Below are positions 1 to 12,397 of a stretch of 64,000 bases of DNA, in pieces. Both the position numbers and the translations under genes were made by a program. Source of the DNA: Clarkia xantiana subsp. parviflora (lineage: Eukaryota; Streptophyta; Magnoliopsida; Myrtales; Onagraceae). Each line of letters begins with the position of its first letter. Positions within the stretch are counted from its first letter, which is position 1. Location: assembly GCA_036873135.1 (NCBI GenBank), contig JAPTYO010000005.1, positions 5,558,166 through 5,622,165 of the forward strand, in the 5' to 3' direction. The notes under the pieces are model-generated. The model ran no database searches. It saw only the letters and a list, made by a program, of their open reading frames with translations, and was not told the DNA's origin.

Positions 1-2265
1 CAAGGTAGGGTTCGGTCGTGGAGTTGCCCTTCCGGCAGTTAAATCCGAAAGGAGACGAGCACCGCCGAGGCGGAGAGAGTCCTTGATCATAGCCGCCAAT
101 GGCGAATATATTCGGCTCGTTCACCGTGCACCAGTACTTCACTCTATCCCCAAACTCTCTAAAGCACACCTCTGCATATGCTGCAAAATCTTTTCTGCAC
201 ACCCAACCAACCAGCAGTTAACTAATTTGATATATGGAAATTGTCGACGAATTGATTTCGCTGATAAATGTCATATTTACCGACGAAAATAATATTTATG
301 GAAAAAATAAATTATTACAGACGAAATATTTATTCCACAGTGAAGTAGCGTTATACCGATGGAAAAATATTTTTTGTCAGTATAATAATATATATTTAGC
401 GACGATATGTACAACAAATCTTTGTCACAAAATACTCTGAGTCATGTATCTAATAATTTATGTGGAAGCTTACACAATTTTCCTGCTGACCCATCCGCCA
501 TACTCATCTTCAAGATCTTGTGGTAGGTCAATGTTGTATAGGGTAACGTGTGGTTCGATTCCTACACAATGCCATAACAATTGTGACTCAATAGTTAGGG
601 TTTTTGAATAGTTATAACGTCTAATTAAGTGTAGTAATGTTACCATGTTTAAGTAGCTCGTTGATGAGGTTGTTGTAATACTGTAAGCCCTTCGGGTTCA
701 CGGGTCCTCGACCGTCTGCATAAACCCAACTGATATAAAACGTTCCGCAAAAATTACTCGCTGATGACAAAAAAATGTTTTGCCGACGAATTTTGTCGGT
801 TAAAGTTAATTTTTTACTGACCAATTTTTTGGCCAAATTTTGTCGTTAAAAATCCTTGCCATGGGCGACTGAATTTTCCCCAACCAAAATTTACTTTTAC
901 CGATCAAATTTGTTTTTTGGGTAATATATATATTGAAGGTAGGGTAGTGACTAATGAATGATTGATATAATTAGATAGATGTTACGTACGTGGGATGAGT
1001 CTGGACCATGATATGGAAAATCTGTAGGCATCAAGTCCAGTCTCCACCATCAATTGAACATCTTCCTGCAACAATAAACTATTAATGATCATATATATAC
1101 AGTGTTTTAATAATGGAAACAAATTTTAAATCAATAATAATCTACTAAATATATTAGTTTATAAATATATATATAGTTGAGTTTATTCGGATAAATGGGG
1201 TTTTTTTTAAGTAACAAATAAAATTCGCTAGATATACAAATAAAAATAAAACAAATTATTCAAATAACAAATATTGCGAGAGAAAAAAAAAACAGAAAAA
1301 TTGTGATCATAATTAGCAAGTTGCTATTTAGCATTATTTTCTAATATTAAAATTGATCACAAATCTAAAGAAACACTATTCAGCTTGAATAAGTCAAATA
1401 ATTACACGTGGTAAAATTTGTGATTTTGATGTTTAAAATCGATTTAAGTTTCTATGTTTAATTTACTAGTATTCTGTCATATATCACAACCAACGATTCT
1501 AAATTTTAAAACTCTTCGGAAAGTGCAACGTCATTTAACATAATTACAGTATTTAATATTTATGTATATAGATTTGTTTCTTTTTATTTATTATTACATT
1601 TTTAACTTTATATGTATTGCAATTAAAGAGCCATAATTTGCTTTTACAATACTTGGATTTACAAACTCATTTCTCCACGTGAAAGAAGATGTGAATTTAA
1701 CAAATATTTTTATTTCTATTAAATTATGCGCAACATACACGTAAGGAGAAGTGTATATATAAAAAAAAATTGCATTTTGGTACCTTGTATTTGTGGTAGC
1801 CATCACAAGCCACATCACCTGTTGCTCCATGTACAAAACCTGGATTTCATTTGTCAATAATAAATAAGTTACAGCAAATAAAAGTAAATTAAATAATAAT
1901 GAGCTACATTTTTTTAATATTGAGAAGAGAGAGAACCATCATGAGCAAAAGTGTCCCAGATACTTGGAGTTCTGCCATCTTCGTTTGCGGCTCCTTCTAC
2001 CTGTTGTAGTGTAAATGTAATGGTTGTGATTTATTATTTATTTATTTAATTATAAAATCCGTAATAGGCTCTCCGAGAAGTTGTATGTATGATCGGTAAT
2101 GGTGTGGTGAAAATCAAATAACCATGGTTATTTGTACAATTTACCGCAATGGTTAACCGCACCATTGTGGTGAGGTACGGTTATGGTGATGAGTTTTGTA
2201 GCCATAATGGTTATGGTTATGGTATTGAATCTATAACCGTTGTTATAATCATCACCGCTATATAT

Positions 2266-2310
<45 letters not shown>

Positions 2311-5300
2311 TAGTAACAATACTAATATTTATATAAATATTAATCAAATCTTATAATATGCATTAATATAGACCATTTATTTTTCATCTATTCAATATAG
2401 TGCATTCATTTATTTGAAACTTAATATAGAACTTAGTCTCAATCTCTCAAACTCTCATTCAGACTGTATCAGTTCACTTTTTTGCAATTAGTTGCGCTAA
2501 ACCTAAAATGATTAAAGAAGTATTTTTTTTAATTAAGCGAACATGATTATGTTTAATTTGGATTTCAAGTACGAAACAATGAATATATGTTTTATTTGGA
2601 TTTTTTGTATAAAACAATAGTTTGTATTAGTTTGAATGATTGTGGTTAAATGGTTTAGCCGTGGTTAAAAACCATGGTTATGGTTATGGTATGAATAATC
2701 ATAACCGCAATGGTTATGGTATGAATAATCATAACTATGGTTTGAGTGAAAAAAATGTGGTATGGTTATGGTATTAGTGATATTCGCACCATACCCTCAC
2801 AATCGCCGGTCCTAGTTGTATGCACCGAATGCATAAGAATTCCCTTTCAAAATTATAATTTTTGTTATGAATATACATTATGAAGGTTCACTATGAGGTG
2901 TATATATTATCCTTCTTATAAATAATTTTATTGTATTAAGAATATGTAAGATAATATGAATAAACGATATTCTTTTTCTATCCTCTCTTTAGTTTCACAA
3001 CGATTTTTTTTTTTTTTTTGAAGTTTGAGAGGATTCTAAAAAAAAAAAAAAAAACCTACCCAAACCAGAGCGGGCCAATTTTTGGAATATTGGGCTTGTG
3101 GCCTAAATAAAATTTGCCACCACTATAAATTGTGGGCCGACTACTAGATATTTGCAATTGAGGCCCAAACTAAATTCCCAACGAAACAATTAGTGGGCCG
3201 AATAAAAATCTCCTCTGTGTTTTTATTTTCTATATATATTTATCACATCACAAACGTAATAGCCAAAAAAAAAAGTAATAAAATAATATTACGAAAAAAA
3301 AAAGTATTAAACTGAAATTAGACCTTAATCTATTACTCTTTTAGCTGAAGTTCTTTTTTAGCTTGACATATATAGTTGAAGAAGCTCTTTTTAGCTTCTT
3401 AAACCGAAATTAAACCTGAATAAATTACTCTATCTTCGTTTTCAACATTTTCGTTGTTCCATATTATTTTGTTTCTAAATTTTATGTATAACGAAACCTA
3501 GTAATATATTAATAGTTTTTTTTTTCCTGAATTTTATATATTTTAATATTTTAACACTTAGGGGGTGTTTTGATGGATGTAATGTGGGATGTAATCTCAT
3601 ATTACGTCACACATTACATCAACATACGTTGTTTGATTTGTCAAACAACGTAATGTGCATTGTAATGTAATGTCCATTGTAATGTAATGTCCATTGTAAC
3701 CCCAGATTACGTCCAAATTCCATTCAACGTAATGGCAGATTACATCCAAAAACGGATGTAATGTGAGATTACGTCCAACATTACGGTGTGTTATTATTTT
3801 ATTAATATTTATTAAATAGACAAAATAGTTTGTATTATCATTATAACTTATTATGATAATAATATTGTTATTATTAGTAGTTTTTTTTATCAACTCCATA
3901 ACTCATTATTCTAATAAACAATAATGCACATGATGTTCGTATAAAATGAGTAAAGTCTTTTTAATGCATTTCTTATGAAAATTATCTTATAAAACTACAT
4001 ATAATGTTTTAACTATTAAAATTTTAATAGTTGTGCATATTGAGTTTACATATTTTGTTTTCAGAATTCATAAATGACTATAGTATTAACCACAAAACAT
4101 AAACTTTAAGAAGTTAGTTGTTTTCAAAATATTTTTTTTTTTTTTAAATCTTATCATATTAAGATATAATATACTCTCTATAAATTAATATAATAATAAT
4201 AAAGTCACATTACAATCCACATTACAACACATACCAAACACTGTAATCTAACATTAGACTCCACATTAAAGCACAACCAAACACTATAATCTAACATTTC
4301 AAGTAATCTCATAATATAGCTCACATTACTTGTAATCTCACATTACATCCATCCAAACGCCCCTAAGGATTCGTTTTTCTAACTTTCCATCAATTTTTTT
4401 TTTCTTTTTGTTAAGATATATATTTACCACAACTTGCAAAATGTACCTTTATTTTTGTTTTTATAAGTTAAGAACCTATAAACTTTCTGAAGTTTTCCCC
4501 ATATTGAAATTTGGTATCTGAAGTTTAAATGTTAAAATAGACAGTCCCAGGTTTCACTTTCATTGAAATTTGGTGTCTCCGCGCGTCTTTTCCTTTCACT
4601 TCGATCATTTTTATCAAGCGACTCACCCACTTATAATTCATCACTATTTACTTTTTCACAAAATCGCCAAATTTAACCCAAAAGTTGAATATCCAAAAGA
4701 AAATGTTTCCAGAGTGGTGTGGAACGATTTCCAACGACAACGGAGCAGGATTTACCTGCGCGGATGTGGCCAGCTTCTTAGGTGACGTTCCTGGCAATGT
4801 GACTAGAAGGGAGCGTTCTTGAGAGATCGAATTTGAGAGTCGGTTAGGGATTGGAATCCATAAGCAATCATACCGAGACACCAAATTTAAATGAAAATGA
4901 AACTGGGACTGTCCATTTTAACGTTTCAAACTTCAGACACCAAATTTCAATATGGGGCAAAACTTCATACAGTTTATAGGTTTTACCTTAATTTTATATA
5001 ACTTGTGTTTCAATAAAAGGGTTGGCATATAGTTTGCATAATTACGTTTTGCACTATGTGACAGAATGGTTATTTTTCTTTTTTGACGTATTAAATGGCT
5101 ACTTACGCTTTAGGATGTGACGAAATGGTTCACGCTTATTTTTTTAAGGGAGGTTTTTGGTATAACAAGTTTCACCAAAATTGTATTTTGGTTCAACATT
5201 TGCAATTTGTTAGTGCATCTGTTAATTGACTGTTATAACCATTAAGTATTTTGCACTCGAGTTCGAATTTGGGATTGATATATGTTTTAGTTAATAAAAT

Positions 5301-5707
5301 TAATATATTACTATGTTTTTTACATTGGATTGATTATTTTTCTAGTTACCCATCATTGTTTTCCTTTTATTTTAATAGATCATTGAATCACACCAAAAAA
5401 AAAATTAGTATAGTACCATCCATCACATAACCCAAATTCAAGCTATACTATTAAAAGTTGAAACTATTAACTCTAATATATATATTCTGCCATTAAATAA
5501 CTGGTGAAGGAAAGACAAGAAACCTAGCTCCATAACTATATATGTATAGAAGAGAAGAGTGTAAAGAGAGACCTGATAAGCTGAGGTTCCAGAACCAAAA
5601 GTAAACCCAGTTGGGAAATCGTATCTGCTGAATTCTTCATCATCTCCACATACACTACCTCTAAATCTCACCACCACAAACAACAACACCACCAATTTTG
5701 CAATCAT
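1..5707 (-). CDS. GH1 beta-glucosidase, 3' part beyond window
   Basis: Family 1 glycoside hydrolase, which hydrolyses beta-glucosides of defence compounds, hormones or wall oligomers by a retaining mechanism. Seven exons are visible: 5573-5707, 1937-2000, 1784-1839, 990-1065, 644-715, 474-561 and 1-194 (continuing off the edge). All joins are GT-AG and in phase, giving about 228 residues. Residues 1 to about 20 look like a signal peptide, so the product is probably secreted or vacuolar. Then come the family landmarks [45 protein letters not shown] and NPKGLQYYN. The motif TVNEPN holds the acid/base catalytic Glu at about residue 190. The nucleophile motif (ENG) lies outside the window. The residue after SRLIP is His where many relatives have Asn. 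Intron 1 is about 3.6 kb and is filled with transposons. The subfamily and substrate cannot be told from this part. Confidence 0.93.
2088..2814. mobile_element. hAT-type non-autonomous element
   Basis: Lies in intron 1 of the beta-glucosidase. It is flanked by perfect 8 bp repeats GTTGTATG (2080-2087 and 2815-2822). Imperfect inverted ends TATGATCGGTAATGGTG and TAGGACCGGCGATTGTG match at about 12 of 17 positions. The interior is crowded with GGTTATGG-type subterminal motifs on both sides and holds an AT microsatellite at about 2258-2307. No coding capacity is seen. The 8 bp duplication and subterminal repeats point to hAT. Confidence 0.75.
3561..4363. mobile_element. Terminal-inverted-repeat element (MITE-like)
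   Basis: The left end GGGGGTGTTTTGATGGATG mirrors the right end, which on the minus strand reads GGGGCGTTTGGATGGATG. Motifs of the type TAATGTNNGATTAC recur throughout both halves. No credible protein is encoded. I could not find a clean target duplication (the flanks are TTA and TAA), so the superfamily is open. The ends resemble PIF/Harbinger or hAT MITEs. It sits in intron 1 of the beta-glucosidase. Confidence 0.6.
4473..4982. mobile_element. Long-TIR Mutator-like MITE, copy 1
   Basis: The left arm and the reverse complement of the right arm align over roughly 110 bp (AACCTATAAACT, then the TTTGGTNTCTGAAGTTT region). The interior matches the element at 15445-15957 in the opposite orientation, and the two have almost the same length (510 and 513 bp). 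Copy 2 has a clean 9 bp target duplication; this copy does not show one. It sits in intron 1 of the beta-glucosidase. Confidence 0.6.
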
Positions 5708-7771
5708 TTTTTTATTTATTTCTAGAAGAGAGAGATAATAGCTGAATGTTCTTCCTACTGCTAGAGCTTAGAGTTTAGAGACAGAAGAAGCTTATTATAT
5801 GCAGCATTCTTATAATCTTATCTGCAGCCTGACCTGAAAAAGAATAATGAATGAATTATGGCCATTCGTTCATCCCTCCCCTATTTATTCGAAACAAACA
5901 AAAGTTTGAATGGAGAAAAAAACACCCATTAAATTTGAACACTCTTCCGGATGCAATGCATGCAACTGAGATACTAACATGTCATTATCAGTATTAGAAA
6001 TTAAAAAAATAAAATAAAAAGTTAGTAATGCAGGCGGAACCGACTAATTTCGAGAATTCGGCGATTTCTATTTCCGGAGTTTCAACTTTCAGATTTTGGC
6101 GCGTGAATAGTGTTTTTCGGGCGGAAATGGTGTTCCGGTCAAAATCACTGCTACGGTACTACGCTGCTTTTCGGCCAAATTCCATCATCTTAGGGGTTAA
6201 AATTGTGTTTTTATGTTATTTCGGGTCTTTTTACAATTTTCAATTTATTTGGAACTTGTTCGTTATTTTCGGTTATTTCCTAGCTTAGGGTTTTCGCTTT
6301 TCAGTAATTAAGACATTGTTAGCCGAATTTTGCATTCAGTTTATTGATTAATCAGAAAATTGAAATTTTTTCTCAACCCCACGTTTAATTTCGTTTTTTC
6401 TTCGATTTCTATGCATTTATCTCACCATCATGCTGCATCAGTTAGCATCTAACTATTAAAGATTGGATTTCAGTTTGGCCAAAAATTAATTTAAATATAA
6501 AGCGAATATACTATGAGTATTCTTGATGGACGTTGCGGACAAAAAAAAAGTGAAACAAAAATACTAATTTTCAACCATTACAAAATTCAAATTTTTTTTA
6601 AGTATAAAATTGGTACGAGGAACTAAAATGTAAATTCTAAAGAAGACACGACTATTCATTTGCCTCCGAAATTGGATTACCTCACGTACAATTAATTTGA
6701 TATTTATGCAATACCTTTAGATGGAATGAAAGAGACCCTTTTTTGTCCCGACACGCGCAATTATTGCCATAACTTGCTTATATTTTCTATTTTATTTTGA
6801 TCTGTATTTTAAATATTAATAATCAATAACATTCACCACCTATAAAGCGAGTTGTTTCCACAGAAACCGAGTTCGGATCATTAACCTCAACACTCGAGGT
6901 CGGTCCAAAATTGCAGAAACAATCTTAATAATACCACACAAAAAAAAATTGGAAATTAACTTACTCTTAGTTATCTTAACCAAAATACATAACGCATGCC
7001 CAATTCCAATACATGCAGAGTCTCAAATTGTCTAAGCTCAACGTTCTTCAACAGAAACCCATACATAACAACAAATCAACAATGTCAACAACCTACCAAA
7101 GTTGATGAAAAAACGAGTAGAAATAGTTTTACGAGTAATTTAAAGTCGATCCAATCAACAGCAGCGTGGTAATACAAATCGATTGAAGGGAGACCGAATC
7201 ATGCAGGATGCCGATAGATTTCGACCCCGAAGAACCGCATCAACTGTCCACATCAAGAAGTAAATAAAATGTAAGGGTTACTAAATGGCTATTTTAGCTG
7301 AATTTTGGGAATTTGATAGCTGAACTGATTTTTTTGGGCAAATTGCTAGCCGGAGTTATGCAAAGTTGCAATACGCTAAATCCGTTTAGTTTACAAGTTC
7401 AATTGTGAAGGAGACTTGAATATTTTCTGTTGTTTTATATATTCTTTGTGCAAATTGCTAGATTAACTTTTAAAAAACTTGCACTTTCATAGGAAAAACT
7501 TTGCAATTATGAAGCTGAACTTGGGGAGATTTTGCAATTTGCTTGCTGAATTTTGATGACACGTGATGAGCACGTGTATATCTCTGTCGCCATTTAACAA
7601 ATTAAATGGAGCTAGCAAATTGCAACCTACTTAAGTTCAGCTAGCAACTTGTCTAGACCCCCAGAGTTCAGCTAACATGCAATTAACTGAAATTGTTATT
7701 ATTGTTTACATTAAAAGTAAAACAAGATTTTTTTCCGTTTTTGGCAGAACTCACTAAATTTGCAGCACTAA
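5708..7771. other. Intergenic region between two minus-strand genes
   Basis: Holds the upstream region of the beta-glucosidase (right of 5707) and the 3' flank of the SR gene (left of 7772). At about 7265-7690 there is a loosely inverted-repeat stretch rich in GCTAGCAAATTG and AGCTGAA motifs. It resembles the small element at 40030-40225 and may be an old MITE. I see no gene: the open frames are short and lack recognisable domains. Confidence 0.5.
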
Positions 7772-10700
7772 CTACTCATGCATGAATTTACTGAATGAAA
7801 AACAGAAAACTGAATTTGCTGACCGGGATAAGCTCTTGCTCCTGCTTCGGCTTCGGCTGCGGCTCCTGCTCTTACTGCGCTGCTTCTTGGGGGGACTCTT
7901 ACTCACCCGCTGCTTCTTGGGGGGACTCTTACTCACCCGCTTATCATCCTGTAATGTAACTTTATCATCTTAAAACCCCAGAATATGCCAAACAATCTAT
8001 AGAGCTCGGATCAGGTTCTTCATCAATACCCAGCTCAGTTTATTATTATGTTAACAAGTAGAAAATATATATAAAATCCCCTTCAGGAGTCGAGTAAATC
8101 AAGAGTCGTTCTTAAATATAACAAATTTCACAAACATGAAGTCACTTACAGTAGCAGGCAATGGGGATCTGGACCTTGATGGAGATCTGCACAAGTTAAA
8201 CAACACAAGCAAATTTAAAACCAGATGTGACATCAAATGTCTTCCTTCCAAGAGCTTTGGATCCTCTCCCAAGTCATAATATGTTCCAAATGAAAAGGAA
8301 CAGTGGTCAGAAAAATGTATCAAGCTAGATAAGCTGAAAGTACTATGAATCATCAAAATTATGCAGAATATCAAGACAATATACGGTTAAAAAGTAGTAC
8401 TGGAAAAACAGCTTAGCTTAGCCCTTATCGCTAGTATTAGAAAATAAAAGGCAGTGGCTGAAGAGGAGCATTTGTTCCCCTTCAAGTACCAGGATATGAC
8501 CATCCAAAAGTTTGTCCAGTCCTATATGTTTGTCCAGTTCTTGGAGAAGAAATGACAATGCAATTGAAGTTGAATTCCATATCCCCATGCAATTTGGTTT
8601 CACAGAAATCGAGCATTTTCCAATCCATAGTAGTCTCCTTTGTCTCAATCTAGCACCCATTTAAGACTTGTTATGCTAACAAATTATAAACAAGACCAAG
8701 AAGCTTTCCAAAAAAAGCCGCCCATCTTGAAAGCACCATACCTCTCTCCACAACGAAAAAATTCCTGGCAATTGAATTGAATCCTACCCCATCAAGATCC
8801 TAATCCAATCCCCAATTGCTCCATATATTCGTTATCTATAACAATATAGAAAATGTGATTTTTCAAACAGAAAAATGATGGGAGCTATTGTTCACAGATG
8901 GTAAACTCAGTTACCCCTGAGGCCTGAAAACACAATGCAAGTTCCAGACAGATGGAGATTTCTAAACAAAAGACAACTCTAGTAAAAGAAGCAACCACAC
9001 CTCCCCCTAATGAAATAGGATCCTTTGCAGAGATGACATCTTATGTTTCCCACAGTAAGTTAGTCTATTTGCTTTTAGAAAGGCAACATGAGATTCCTCC
9101 GTAGGTTGCTTGACACTCATGATTATTTAACATTTGTAGATATTGGTCCAAAAAGGAACCCACGACTATTATTAACTGGATAAGAAGATACCGGAAATGA
9201 TAAAAGCACATGCAGCAAGTTAAATATGGCACAAACTCACGATCATTCAAAGGATGAAATCAAAGTGCTTAGTATATTCAAACACTCCACAAGTATAGTT
9301 GATCAGACAAACAGTAAACTAGTCACTAATGCCTGACTTTACCGTTCAACTTAAAGCATGTACATGCTATCAAGACCTGTAAAGCATACCCAGATAAAGT
9401 GTGTAACCTGGATTTAGCAGGGGACAGAGAGCGTTGCTTGGATTTAACAGGTGATCGAGAGCGTGGCCTGGATTTAACAGGGGATCGAGAGCGTGATGAA
9501 ACAGAGCGAGACCTAGCACGCTGTGAAGACTTGGGTTTTGGAGATTTGCTGCATTCAGTCCCCCAAAAAAGAAAAATAATTAATAGAGGACAATACAGAA
9601 AAACAGAGCGGTATCATTATTTCTCTAGTGTTACATGAGATTTTTACGGGTTATTTGCCGAACCCTCTTTCATATTCATTTAATTTGATATTAGAAAGTT
9701 CAACACTAGAACATGAAACGAACCTGCGACTCCTGCTTCGACTATAACTACGACCACGGCTGCGACTGGGACTGCGACTATGGCTTCTTCCTCTTGAACG
9801 GGATCCCCCGCGCACAGGACTCCTGGATGAGTCCTTCTTAGAATCATGCTCCTTAACCTGACATGCAAAAGTAATAAAAAACCAACATGTACTTTATCTA
9901 CACACAGACATGTAATTGGCCAAAAGAAAAAACCAACACGTACTTTCTCTAAACACAGACACAGATATCTATCTATCTATATATACAGAGAGAGAGTGAG
10001 AGAGAGATAGAAGTACTCGAATATAAGACCGTGAAAAGGCATTCCTGAACTCAGTATCGTCAAGTTTCTTGATCTGCCAAAAAAGAAACAATAGGTGTAT
10101 ATTTAATTCACCTAAAAGGCAAGACATAAATGGAAAATTAACTACAGACTGCAACAGAACATACCGCATACTTCATGTCGTCATAACTTGTATAGTCAAT
10201 AATTCCTGTAGTGCCTGAAAGAATAACTCATTCAATACTAACCAATAATAAACAAAACCACTTCACAGTATTGCTAGAAACAAATAATATGACATGGTTA
10301 TTAATCACATGAGCTGCAGGAAAGACAAAGAAAAATGAAGACCATCAACATCACGCCAACAATATCCATTTCAAAGCAACCACTGATCCTGATTTACAGT
10401 CTGTATTTGAGATTTCTGATGCAACCAGAATCAAATATTGCCACTAGATACATATAGGACTTACCGTTACCAAAATGTTAATATATGAATACAAAACTGA
10501 TGTACTATATCTTTGTCTTTATTTTTTTTTAGAGAGCTGAGGTGTCTAATCTTACCACTGCCATCACGAAAGACCTGAGAGAAACAGACGTCTCCACCTC
10601 GACGCATATGATCCTGCACATGGTAAAGTGTGTCAAAAAGATAAGGTGCACGAAATGTGGGAAGTCCTATTCAGAGACCTATCAGGTGTTTGCGTACAAC

Positions 10701-11975
10701 AATTACAATAAAAATAAAGGAGGCCTTCACCTTAAGATCTTGCCATGAGGCAGAAGAAGGCAGCCCAGTCACAACCACTGCACAATGGTGCAACAGAGGT
10801 TAGATGATATGATAGTTCCACTTTCCTATTGCCAAAAGGAACCCAACCACCCGAACAATGAGGAAAACAAGAACAGGTATAGAACCACAAACCCCGATAC
10901 TCAGAACGCTTTGATGCTCCACGTGCACCTCCACCTCCACCCCTACTGCCACCCTGGCTACTATAGCGGTCAGATGATGAAGAGTTCCCACGACCTCCAT
11001 GAGCAAGTTCCACCTGTACAAAAGTAATCAAAACGTGATAAACACAAGACTAAGCTAAAACATGGCAGTGTTAAGTAGAAATACTTACCCGTAAACGGTG
11101 CCCATCAAAGTCATAGCCATCACGGCCATGGATTGCATCTTCTGCATCTCGAGTATCTTCAAACTGAAATAAGAATGACAGCATCAAAGATCAATATCAT
11201 GGATTGTGAAGAGAACAACTCTGTTAAATTTCAAGTTTTACCTCAACAAATGCATAACCTGGGGGCCTTGGAGGAATCTTCAGGTCAATGTGAACAACAG
11301 GTCCATACTACAATTTAAGAAGAAAGAGAACTCTTATATACACACGGATCCAATCAGAGCAATCACACATCTTGCTCATCATCTTCAACAAAAAAAAAAG
11401 GAGTAAAACTCCCCTAATTTGAAAGTGACACCAAATAGATATGGTCCAACATCAGAAACATGTTACAGTTGGCCAAGAAGCTTGAAAGAAACACCCGATA
11501 CAGTCACCATTTTCATTAATCTATGCCTTTTCCCTCAAACCACTTTCCAAATACCAAAAGATTCTGAACATTCTTTAGATTTTAAAAGCTAGCAGCCAGA
11601 CAAAATACAGTTGATTAGCTTTTAGTTAATAATCTCATCTGATAATCCAAACTTCTCAGCAACATCTTTAACACCTAAAATTCAAGGCCCTGCAGATACT
11701 CTTCTTAAAGCATAACCTACAGTGATCAGATAACCTCAAGAGGCATGTCTGGGCTGAGTTCATCATATCCTCAGAACTATCATTACTGTAACGTAATATA
11801 TAGAGCATCTCCACATAGATTTAATGCAGCATAAGAATGAAACAGAGTCAAATCAACAAAGTTGAAATATGGAATCCTCGAAACTTACCTTGCGGAACAA
11901 ATCCTCAACTTCTTTCTCGCGGATGTCGCCAGGGAGATTCCCAACATAGACAGTCTTGCTCGAGCGGCTACTCAT
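7772..11975 (-). CDS. SR34: SR34/SF2-type serine/arginine-rich splicing factor
   Basis: Nuclear pre-mRNA splicing factor that binds exonic RNA and recruits the spliceosome through its RS domain. Twelve coding exons: 11889-11975, 11242-11307, 11089-11163, 10893-11013, 10731-10777, 10556-10613, 10165-10214, 10017-10073, 9724-9857, 9408-9548, 8150-8186 and 7772-7948. They sum to 1050 nt and 349 residues. The first RRM shows [13 protein letters not shown] (RNP2) and PPGYAFVEF (RNP1). A Gly/Ser-rich linker follows. The second, pseudo-RRM carries the hallmark SWQDLKD at residues 127-133. The RS domain runs from about residue 190. Odd points: the last exon carries a perfect 30 bp tandem duplication, and the protein ends in a non-RS tail with several Phe and Ser residues. 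The 5' leader is spliced: an upstream non-coding exon ends at 12169, and the acceptor lies 5 nt before the ATG. Confidence 0.95.
7878..7937 (-). repeat. 30 bp perfect tandem duplication in the SR last exon
   Basis: Two identical 30 bp units (7878-7907 and 7908-7937) encode the decapeptide [10 protein letters not shown] twice in a row, in frame, within the RS domain of the SR34-like protein. Confidence 0.95.
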
Positions 11976-12352
11976 CTTCACTGTAAATACTCACATCAGG
12001 ACAACGAAGCAAAAGGACCGATTAGCTCACAGCAATGAGAATTTGAGCTAGACAGGCTTCGTAATAAAACCGTGGAATACCATCTCTTCGCATGAATTCA
12101 AAGGGATAAAGCAGTAAAGAAGAAATTAAGCAGTTCTAGGGTTATATACATGACACAAGAGACCTTACCTTGAATTTGAAGGAATAAAGCGGAACCGAGG
12201 CAGCTAGCGGGAGAGGAAGATGCTTCTCTTTTTTTTCAAGATTAGGGTTTTGGAAAGAGAGACGACGGACCAAGTTAGAGGGTAAGGTTGTAACGCCGTA
12301 AGTAAACGGTCAGCCTATTTACCAGAAGAAAAAAAAACGGTCAGCCTAGTCA

Positions 12353-12361
12353 CACTATATA
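12353..12361 (-). promoter_or_regulatory. Candidate TATA box of the SR34-like gene
   Basis: TATATAGTG on the minus strand, about 185 bp upstream of the first 5' splice donor of the leader exon (12169). The spacing fits a leader exon starting near 12320. Position only; there is no transcript evidence. Confidence 0.3.
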
Positions 12362-12397
12362 CAGCTTAGTAGCTTTCTGGTGTTACGTATTATTCAG

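Noticed and set aside
3597..3899. 100-codon minus-strand frame
   Set aside because: Built from the repeated TAATGT motifs of a non-coding TIR element.
8418..8660. 80-codon minus-strand frame in an SR34 intron
   Set aside because: Lies in the 1.2 kb intron between 8186 and 9408. No RS or RRM features, and it is not needed for the frame. Could be retained in a splice variant, but there is no evidence.
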